Source: Betaproteobacteria bacterium (lineage in GTDB: Bacteria; Pseudomonadota; Gammaproteobacteria; Burkholderiales; SG8-39). From it: a DNA stretch of 7,943 bases. The notes under the pieces are model-generated. The model saw only the letters and a program-made list of their open reading frames with translations. It made no database searches and was not told the DNA's origin. The translations under genes and the position numbers were made by a program. Where the stretch lies: the NCBI GenBank assembly GCA_019509895.1, contig JAEKLK010000022.1:10277-18219 (forward strand), in the 5' to 3' direction. Shown here in pieces: positions 1 through 5,192 of this stretch (the first letter of the stretch is position 1; each line of letters starts with the position of its first letter).

Positions 1-471
1 GGCAAGCTCTCGGTGCGCGACAATCTGATCGTCGCGGCGCAGGAGTTTAAGGGCACGCTGCCCTCGCGCCTGTTCGCGCCGCCCGACGCCGGCCTTGGAA
101 AGCACGCCGACGAGATGATCGAGCTCTTCCGGCTGCAGCCTGTCGCGCATCTGCCGGCTGGCAGCCTCTCCTATGGCCAGCAGAAGCTGATCGACATCGC
201 CATGGCGTTCATGCCGAAACCGCGCCTCGTGCTGCTGGATGAGCCGTGCGCTGGCGTCAATCCGGCGCTGGTCGAGCAGTTGCGCGAGCTCCTGATGACG
301 CTCAACAAGACCCAAGGTGGCAGCTTCGTCGTCATCGAGCACAACATGGACTTCATCATGCGCCTGTGTCCGCGCGTCATCTGCATGGTGGAAGGCAGAG
401 TGCTCGCCGAAGGCCGGCCCGACGAAGTGCAGTTGAACCGCGCCGTGCTGGAGGCCTACCTTGGCAATTGA
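1..471 (+). CDS. livG: Branched-chain-type (HAAT) ABC transporter ATP-binding protein, LivG-like, 5' partial
   Basis: This is the C-terminal 156 residues of a cytoplasmic ABC ATPase that energises import through two LivH/LivM-type permeases. The frame is open from base 1, so the Walker A and Q-loop part (roughly 95-100 residues of a usual ~255) lies upstream. In the fragment I see the ABC signature LSYGQQK at about residues 56-62, Walker B LVLLDEP at about 76-82, and the switch His in VIEHNMDF near residue 114. The LSYGQQK form and the ending (GRVLAEGRPDEV, then a tail EAYLGN) are typical of LivG rather than LivF. The stop codon lies inside the next gene, an 11-base overlap. LivH/LivM genes are not in the window and are expected upstream. 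Transporter family is clear; the transported substrate is not readable from the ATPase. Confidence 0.95.
   Translation, partial: GKLSVRDNLIVAAQEFKGTLPSRLFAPPDAGLGKHADEMIELFRLQPVAHLPAGSLSYGQQKLIDIAMAFMPKPRLVLLDEPCAGVNPALVEQLRELLMTLNKTQGGSFVVIEHNMDFIMRLCPRVICMVEGRVLAEGRPDEVQLNRAVLEAYLGN
450..454 (+). promoter_or_regulatory. Ribosome binding site of the livF-like gene (GGAGG)
   Basis: A perfect GGAGG core lies within the end of livG, six bases before a TTG codon at 461. It decides the start of the livF-like gene: no ATG or GTG lies close by in this frame, and translation from the TTG gives the expected LivF N-terminus. The site indicates that livF is translated from its own signal although its start overlaps livG. 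Confidence 0.75.
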
Positions 472-1186
472 GTTCCGCGAGGTGGTCGCCGGCTACTCGC
501 CGACGCTCACCATCCTGAACGAGCTCAGCTTCACCGCACGCGAGGGCGAGATCACGCTCCTCATCGGCCCGAACGGCGCCGGCAAATCGACCGCGCTGAA
601 GACGCTCTTCGGGCTGCTCACGCCGCGCAGCGGCGATATTCGACTGGACGGGAAGAGCGTCGCCGGCACCACGCCGCGCGAGATGCTCGCGCACGGCGTC
701 GCCTTCGTGCCCCAGGGCCGCAACCTCTTCGGCGGGCTCTCGGTGCTGCATAACCTGGAGCTCGGCGGCATCACGCTGAAATCCGGGCTGCGCGAGCGCA
801 TCGAGGAGGTGCTCGCTCGCTTCCCGCGCATCCGCGAGCGGCTGCACAACCAGGCCTCGACGCTTTCCGGAGGCGAGCAGAAGCAGCTCGAGATCGGCCG
901 CGCGCTGCTCCTGCGTCCGCGCGTGCTCCTGATCGACGAGCCGTCGATCGGCCTTTCGCCGCTCATCAGCCAGGAAGTGTTTCGCCTCCTTCGCACGCTC
1001 GCCGATGCCGGCACCACTATCCTGATGGTCGAGCAGAACGTGAGGAGCGCGCTCAACTTCGCCGATCGTGCGCTGGTCCTGGAAATGGGCCGCCTCGCGC
1101 TCGAGCGCCCGGCCGGGGAGCTCCTGCACGAGCCGGATCTCCATCGCCTGTTCCTCGGCGGCTCGGTGCAAAGGAAACCTTCATGA
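461..1186 (+). CDS. livF: Branched-chain-type (HAAT) ABC transporter ATP-binding protein, LivF-like
   Basis: Complete 241-residue ABC ATPase, the partner of the LivG-like subunit in a heterodimeric importer motor at the inner membrane. Visible motifs in order are Walker A GPNGAGKST (36-44), Q-loop Gln85 in FVPQGRNLF, signature LSGGEQ (135-140), Walker B VLLIDE (155-160) and switch region MVEQN with Gln192. Gln in place of the switch His is usual in LivF proteins. Length and motif spacing match the family. The start is TTG at 461, supported by GGAGG six bases upstream, with 11 bases of overlap with livG. Its stop overlaps the next start as ATGA. LivF/LivG-type transporters carry branched-chain amino acids but also amides, urea and aromatic acids. 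The catabolic genes cotranscribed downstream favour a carbon-source substrate over leucine. Family assignment is firm; substrate is inference. Confidence 0.95.
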   Translation: MAIEFREVVAGYSPTLTILNELSFTAREGEITLLIGPNGAGKSTALKTLFGLLTPRSGDIRLDGKSVAGTTPREMLAHGVAFVPQGRNLFGGLSVLHNLELGGITLKSGLRERIEEVLARFPRIRERLHNQASTLSGGEQKQLEIGRALLLRPRVLLIDEPSIGLSPLISQEVFRLLRTLADAGTTILMVEQNVRSALNFADRALVLEMGRLALERPAGELLHEPDLHRLFLGGSVQRKPS

Positions 1187-1722
1187 CGCGCCGCATCGTC
1201 ACGGGCCATCGTCAGGATGGTCGCTCCACCGTGCTCATGGACGGGCAGGCAACGCAGGTGAGGCAAAGGCACGCCGGCAACGCCTCGACGCTGCTCTGGG
1301 TCACCGATGAGACGCCGGCCGACGTTTCCGGCGGCGGTGATCGCGCCGCTCGCGACATCGGCGTGCCGCCGCCGGCGCGCGGCACGATCTTCCGCATCGC
1401 TGAATTCCCACCGGGAAGCGGCGGTGAGGTCCGCGACAATGAGAGCGTGCTGCGCGACTTCGGCATCGGCCCGGACATCGCCCGGGGCGCGCCGCCGCGC
1501 CATCCGGCCATCCATCGCACGCGTAGCCTCGACTACGTCGTCGTGCTGGAGGGCGAAATATCCCTCCTCCTCGACGACGGTGAGGTCACCGTCAAGGCTG
1601 GCGATGTCGTGATCCAGCAGGGCACGAATCACGCGTGGATCAACCGCGGCAACGCCACCTGCCGGCTGGCGATGGTATTCATCGACGCTCAAGAGCCGGC
1701 CGCACTCGCGAGGCAAACGTAA
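1183..1722 (+). CDS. Cupin-domain protein, probable metal-binding enzyme or small-molecule-binding protein
   Basis: 179-residue soluble protein with one C-terminal cupin beta-barrel (about residues 105-168) behind an N-terminal segment of about 65 residues without a recognised motif. Cupin motif 1 is degenerate: His107, His111 and Asp117 (in HRTRSLDY) with Gly124, so Asp may stand where Glu is usual. Motif 2 reads GDVVIQQGTNHAWIN, giving His150 and Asn154 but lacking the usual Pro. Two or three His plus an acidic residue could still bind a divalent metal. Similar stand-alone cupins (HRT..DY and GTNHAW signatures) occur beside aromatic and dicarboxylic acid catabolic genes, but their reactions are mostly unknown. 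Start ATG overlaps the livF stop by four bases and has AAGGAA about six bases upstream. I infer a role on the imported compound; no specific reaction can be assigned. Confidence 0.88.
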   Translation: MTRRIVTGHRQDGRSTVLMDGQATQVRQRHAGNASTLLWVTDETPADVSGGGDRAARDIGVPPPARGTIFRIAEFPPGSGGEVRDNESVLRDFGIGPDIARGAPPRHPAIHRTRSLDYVVVLEGEISLLLDDGEVTVKAGDVVIQQGTNHAWINRGNATCRLAMVFIDAQEPAALARQT

Positions 1723-2507
1723 TGACGCGTCCGATTGGTCTCGCCGCGCTCACCGTGCTCGAGCTGTCGCACCACGAGCAAGTGAGCGTCGCTGCGCAAG
1801 CCGGCTATTCGCATGTCGGGCTGCGTCTGCGGCCGGTCACCGGGCAGCCGTTCCTCTTCCCGATCGACATGCCGGCGATCAAGGCGCGCCTGGCAGACAC
1901 CGGCGTGAAGGTGCTCGACGTCGAGGTGTTTCGCCTGGGCGGGGACACGAACGTGTCCGAGTTCGAGCCGGTGATGGCGATGGCCGGCGAGGTTGGCGCG
2001 GGGCATCTGCTGGTGCATGGCGCGGACGCCGACGAGGCGCGCATGGCCGATACGTTCGGGCGCTTCTGCGACTTGGCGGCACGCTATGACCTGGTCGCCG
2101 ACCTGGAGCCGATGCCGTGGGTGGAAGTCTCCACGGTGGCCAAGACGCTCGCCGTGCTGCGCCGCGCCGGCCGCGCAAACAGCGCGCTGCTGGTGGACGC
2201 GATTCACTTCTTCCGCGCCGGCGACCGCCCCGAGGAGCTGGCGAGCGTGCCGCGCCACTCGTTGCGGTATGCCCAGTTCTGCGACGCGCGCGCGGAAAAG
2301 CCCACCGACATGCAGGAGATCATCCGCCAGGCGCGCAGCGATCGCCTGATGCCCGGCGAAGGCGGCCTCGATTTGCTCGCACTCCTGCGCGCGCTGCCCG
2401 AACATCTGCCGCTCAGCCTCGAGATTCCTTACGCGACACCCATGCCGCCGCTCGAGCGCGCTCGCCGTGCCTACCAGTCGACGCTGCGCGTCCTGGAACA
2501 ACTGTGA
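1722..2507 (+). CDS. Sugar phosphate isomerase/epimerase-like TIM-barrel protein (xylose isomerase-like / AP endonuclease 2 fold)
   Basis: 261-residue single-domain protein of the xylose-isomerase-like TIM-barrel superfamily, which includes epimerases, inosose dehydratases, hydroxypyruvate isomerases and 3-dehydroshikimate dehydratases. Likely metal-site residues fall at the expected strand ends: Glu129 in LEPMPW, Asp159 and His162 in LLVDAIHF, Gln185 and Asp188 in AQFCDA, and Glu234 in SLEIP; a PGEGGLDL loop at 211-218 is also typical. Gln185 sits where many members have His. The start is the ATG at 1722 that overlaps the cupin stop (TAATG) with GAGG eight bases upstream; longer starts in the same frame would run back into the cupin gene and give non-family sequence. 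Its place between the cupin and AroE-A genes suggests isomerisation or dehydration of a polyhydroxylated ring or sugar acid. The exact substrate is not assignable. Confidence 0.9.
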   Translation: MTRPIGLAALTVLELSHHEQVSVAAQAGYSHVGLRLRPVTGQPFLFPIDMPAIKARLADTGVKVLDVEVFRLGGDTNVSEFEPVMAMAGEVGAGHLLVHGADADEARMADTFGRFCDLAARYDLVADLEPMPWVEVSTVAKTLAVLRRAGRANSALLVDAIHFFRAGDRPEELASVPRHSLRYAQFCDARAEKPTDMQEIIRQARSDRLMPGEGGLDLLALLRALPEHLPLSLEIPYATPMPPLERARRAYQSTLRVLEQL

Positions 2508-3340
2508 ACATCCGCGGCACTACGCGCCTCATCGCGCACATCGGCTACCCGACAGACACCTTCAAGGCGCCGATGATCTACAACCCGTACTTCGAGCACG
2601 CGGGCGTCGATGCGGTGGTCGTGCCGATGGGCTGCGCGCCGAGTGCGTACCCGGCATTCCTGAAGTCGGTGTTCAGCCTGACGAACATCCTCGGCGCGCT
2701 CGTTACCATGCCGCACAAGGTGAGCACCGTCGCGCTGCTCGACGAGGCGACGCCGGCAGTGCGCATCGCCGGCTCGTGCAACGCCGTGCGCCGCGGCCGC
2801 AACGGCGCCCTGCAGGGCGACCTCTTCGACGGCGAAGGTTTCGTGCGCGGCGTACGGCGCAAGGGATTCAAGGTCGAAGGCGCGCGCGCGCTGGTCGTCG
2901 GCGCGGGCGGCGTCGGCGCCGCCATCGCCGCATCGCTCGCGCACGCCGGCGTGGCGACCCTCGCGCTCTTCGATGTGCACGCCGAATCGGCGACGCGGCT
3001 CGGCGAGCGGCTGCGCCACCACTATCCGCAGCTTCGCGTGAGTGCCGGCTCGAACGACCCCGCCGGCCATGATCTGGTCGTGAATGCGACGCCGCTCGGC
3101 ATGAAGGATGGCGATCCGCTGCCGGTGGACGTCGCTCGGCTTTCGCCCGCGGCCTTCGTTGGCGAAGTGGTGATGAAGGATGAGATGACAGCGTTCCTCA
3201 ACGAGGCCGCGGCTCGCGGCTGCCGCTTCCAGGTCGGCACCGACATGCTGTTCGAGCAGGTCCCGGCGTATTTGGAGTTCTTCGGCTTGCCGAGCACTAC
3301 GCCCGAGGAGCTGCGAGCGCTGGCGAAGATCAGCTACTGA
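2504..3340 (+). CDS. Divergent shikimate dehydrogenase-like oxidoreductase (AroE-A), probably NAD-dependent, substrate unknown
   Basis: 278-residue protein with the two-domain AroE fold. Conserved are VTMPHK with catalytic Lys72 and Thr68, Asn93 in GSCNAV, Asp109 in FDGEGF, the glycine-rich loop GAGGVG (133-138), NATPLGM (194-200) and Gln252 in GTDMLFEQ. Against this, the N-terminal SxS motif that holds the shikimate carboxylate is absent (Phe20 and Ala22 in the aligned positions), the Asn of NVT is Leu66, and the VYxP segment reads VVMKD, so the active-site Tyr appears to be Met. After beta-2 the cofactor loop is FDVHAES, with Asp157 where NADP-type AroE has Asn-Arg-Thr; an acid here usually selects NAD. 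Start is GTG at 2504, overlapping the previous stop as GTGA. I read it as a hydroaromatic or cyclitol dehydrogenase, not the biosynthetic enzyme. Confidence 0.88.
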   Translation: MNIRGTTRLIAHIGYPTDTFKAPMIYNPYFEHAGVDAVVVPMGCAPSAYPAFLKSVFSLTNILGALVTMPHKVSTVALLDEATPAVRIAGSCNAVRRGRNGALQGDLFDGEGFVRGVRRKGFKVEGARALVVGAGGVGAAIAASLAHAGVATLALFDVHAESATRLGERLRHHYPQLRVSAGSNDPAGHDLVVNATPLGMKDGDPLPVDVARLSPAAFVGEVVMKDEMTAFLNEAAARGCRFQVGTDMLFEQVPAYLEFFGLPSTTPEELRALAKISY

Positions 3341-4026
3341 TGATCGGTCGCGCGGCAGTGACGATATGGTGCGACATCGCGCCCGATGTGCGCGACGAGC
3401 TCAACCACTGGCACGCGCACGAGCACATGCCCGAGCGGCTCGGCATCCCCGGCTTTCTGCGCGGCTCACGCTGGGTCGCCGAGCAGGGTGAGGGCTACTT
3501 CATCCTCTACGAGGCGCGTGATGAGGAGTCGATCACCGGCCGCGCCTATCTCGAGCGGCTGAACAACCCCACGCCGTGGTCGCGACGGATGATGCCTCAT
3601 CACCGGAACATGGTGCGTGGCCCCTGCCGCAGCGAGTCTCGCTTTGGTGCCGGACTCGGAACCGAGCTGCTCACGCTGCGCTTCTCAGCGCTGGCCGGCA
3701 AAGCCGATGCTCTCGGCCGGTGGGCCGACGCGGTGCTCGCGGCCGTGGTGACCCAGGCCGGTCTCGTCGCCGCCGCTCGTTTGCGCTACATCGGGCAGCC
3801 GTCGGTGCCCCTCACGACCGAGCAGCAGCTGCGCGGCGGCGATCAGACGCCTGACTGGGTCGTCCTGGTGAATGGCTACAGCGTCGACGCGGTGGCCGAC
3901 GTGGCACGCGAGCTGAATGAGGCGGCGCTGACGCGGCACGGTGCCGCGCCGGGATGCGCTGCGGGACGCTATCGCCTCGCCTATGTATTGACTGGCTATA
4001 CTGGGCGCCCCGAGGAGAAAGCATGA
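3340..4026 (+). CDS. Conserved hypothetical protein, possible tandem ferredoxin-like (dimeric alpha-beta barrel / EthD-like) protein
   Basis: 228-residue protein that I do not recognise as a characterised enzyme. The N-terminal half (about 1-95) has an opening strand, then a His-rich helix start WHAHEHMPERLGIPGF (24-39), then GSRWV and GYFILYEA strands, a pattern seen in small alpha-beta-barrel proteins of the EthD/Dabb type. The second half (about 105-220) has strand-like TELLTLRFSAL, an amphipathic stretch and DWVVLVNGYS, suggesting a second, weaker copy of the fold. His25, His27 and His29 cluster and could be catalytic or metal-binding. No signal peptide or membrane segment is visible. ATG at 3340 overlaps the AroE-A stop by one base (TGATG), with only a weak ribosome site, so it probably depends on translational coupling. 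Context points to a catabolic accessory role; the fold call is inference. Confidence 0.75.
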   Translation: MIGRAAVTIWCDIAPDVRDELNHWHAHEHMPERLGIPGFLRGSRWVAEQGEGYFILYEARDEESITGRAYLERLNNPTPWSRRMMPHHRNMVRGPCRSESRFGAGLGTELLTLRFSALAGKADALGRWADAVLAAVVTQAGLVAAARLRYIGQPSVPLTTEQQLRGGDQTPDWVVLVNGYSVDAVADVARELNEAALTRHGAAPGCAAGRYRLAYVLTGYTGRPEEKA

Positions 4027-4340
4027 TTTTCGATCTGCGCATCTACACGCTGCACAACAACAAGTTCGCCGCCTGGCTCAAGCTCTACGAGGAGTACGGC
4101 CATCCGACGCAGGTCAAGCACTGCGGCGAGCCGGTGTTCTATGCCACCACGGAGGTCGGTCCGCTCAACCAGGTGGTGCACGTGTGGAAGTACGCGAGCC
4201 AGGCCGATCGCGAGAAGAAGCGCGACGCCCTGATGGCCGATCCGGCATTCAAGGATTACCTGGCGAAGAGCCGCGAGCTCGGCGCGCACCAGAGCCAGGA
4301 GTGCCGCATCCTCAAGTCCACGTCCTTCTCGCCGCTGTAA
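4023..4340 (+). CDS. NIPSNAP family protein
   Basis: 105-residue single-domain protein of the NIPSNAP family, which adopts a dimeric ferredoxin-like alpha-beta barrel. The family start is clear: MIFDLRIYTLHNNKFAAWL, followed by YGHPTQVKH, a GPLNQVVHVWKY strand (46-57), the helix rich in Asp/Arg/Lys that follows, and DPAFKDYL (73-80). Bacterial members are often found in aromatic and sugar-acid catabolic operons, but no general reaction is established; monooxygenase, isomerase or binding roles have been considered. The start is the ATG at 4023, preceded by GAGGAG with five bases of spacing and overlapping the previous stop as ATGA. A start 69 bases upstream in frame would extend into the previous gene and give non-family sequence. 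The family call is firm, the role unknown. Confidence 0.9.
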   Translation: MIFDLRIYTLHNNKFAAWLKLYEEYGHPTQVKHCGEPVFYATTEVGPLNQVVHVWKYASQADREKKRDALMADPAFKDYLAKSRELGAHQSQECRILKSTSFSPL

Positions 4341-5170
4341 TGAAGAAAGCTTGCGTAATGGGACATCCGGTGGCGCATTCGCGCTCGCCGATGATCCACA
4401 ACTACTGGCTCAAGCAACTCGGCATCGCCGGCGTGTACGAGCTTAAGGATTTGCAGCCCGACGAGTTCGTGCCGTTCATCAAGAACCTTTCGGACAATGG
4501 CTACGTCGGTGGCAACGTCACGCTGCCGCACAAGGAAGCGGCCTTCCGCAACGTGGCGGCGCGCGACGCGGCGTCCGAAGCCGTGGGCGCGGTGAATACG
4601 CTGTGGCTGGAGAACGGCAAGCTGCTCGGCGGGAACAGCGACACCCACGGGTTCATCGCTAACCTCGATGAGCGCGCGCCCGGCTGGGACGTGAAGGGCT
4701 GCCGGGCGCTGATCCTCGGCGCCGGAGGCGCGGCGCGCGCCGCCGTCTACATGCTCAGGCAGCGCGGCGTTGAAGTCGACCTTGTGAACCGTACGCTGCC
4801 CCGGGCGCAGGAGCTCGCCACCCGCTTCGGGGCTCATGCGCACGGCTGGGATGCGCTGCCGCGCCTGCTACCACGGTCCGACGTGGTGATCAACTGCACG
4901 CCGCTCGGCATGGCCGGCAAGGAGCCATTGCAAATTGATCTGACGCCGCTGAAGCGAAGCGCCGTCGTCTATGACGTCATCTATGTGCCGCTGGAAACCG
5001 GCCTTCTCGCGCAGGCGAAGAAGCGCGGCCATCGCACGGTCGACGGACTCGGCATGCTGCTGCAGCAGGCCGGATTCGGATTTCGCAAGTGGTTCGGCGG
5101 CAATCCGCAGTTGACGGCGGAGCTGCGGGCGATGCTCGAAGCGGACATCGTCGCCAAGACACCGAAATGA
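4340..5170 (+). CDS. aroE: Shikimate dehydrogenase (AroE-B), canonical NADP type
   Basis: 276-residue enzyme of the family that interconverts 3-dehydroshikimate and shikimate with NADP(H) in the cytoplasm. All key residues are present at nearly Escherichia coli numbering: Ser14 and Ser16 in HSRSP for the carboxylate, Thr61 and catalytic Lys65 in NVTLPHK, Asn86 in GAVNT, Asp101 in GNSDTHGF, GAGGAARAA for the dinucleotide, Asn150-Arg151-Thr152 (NRT) with following Arg155 for NADP phosphate, INCTPLGM, Tyr215 in VYDVIYVPLET and Gln243 near the C-terminus. ATG at 4340 overlaps the NIPSNAP stop (TAATG); no clear ribosome site is seen, consistent with coupling. Its position in a transporter/catabolic operon, next to a divergent paralogue, suggests use in shikimate/quinate-type catabolism instead of, or besides, aromatic amino acid synthesis. 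Some homologues oxidise quinate, which sequence cannot exclude. Confidence 0.92.
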   Translation: MKKACVMGHPVAHSRSPMIHNYWLKQLGIAGVYELKDLQPDEFVPFIKNLSDNGYVGGNVTLPHKEAAFRNVAARDAASEAVGAVNTLWLENGKLLGGNSDTHGFIANLDERAPGWDVKGCRALILGAGGAARAAVYMLRQRGVEVDLVNRTLPRAQELATRFGAHAHGWDALPRLLPRSDVVINCTPLGMAGKEPLQIDLTPLKRSAVVYDVIYVPLETGLLAQAKKRGHRTVDGLGMLLQQAGFGFRKWFGGNPQLTAELRAMLEADIVAKTPK

Positions 5171-5181
5171 TTTTCCATACG

Positions 5182-5188
5182 AGGGGGA
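5182..5188 (+). promoter_or_regulatory. Strong ribosome binding site of the substrate-binding protein gene (AGGGGGA)
   Basis: A purine-rich AGGGGGA sits four bases before the ATG at 5193 in the 22-base gap after aroE. It is among the strongest Shine-Dalgarno sequences in the plus-strand cluster, in keeping with periplasmic binding proteins being made in excess over the membrane and ATPase subunits. No promoter is visible in this short gap. Confidence 0.65.
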
Positions 5189-5192
5189 AACG

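Noticed and set aside
1028..1042. Gln192 in place of the conserved switch-loop His in the LivF-like ATPase
   Set aside because: VEQN at this position is normal for LivF subunits of this transporter family, so it is not a sign of inactivation.
493..1716. Long minus-strand open frame of 407 codons opposite the livF and cupin genes
   Set aside because: Low-complexity Arg/Ser/Ala translation with no recognisable domain, fully opposite two well-supported genes.
2117..2503. N-terminal extension of AroE-A by about 129 codons
   Set aside because: The extra sequence overlaps the TIM-barrel gene and is Arg/Ala-rich without family character; GTG at 2504 gives the normal AroE N-terminus and a four-base overlap.
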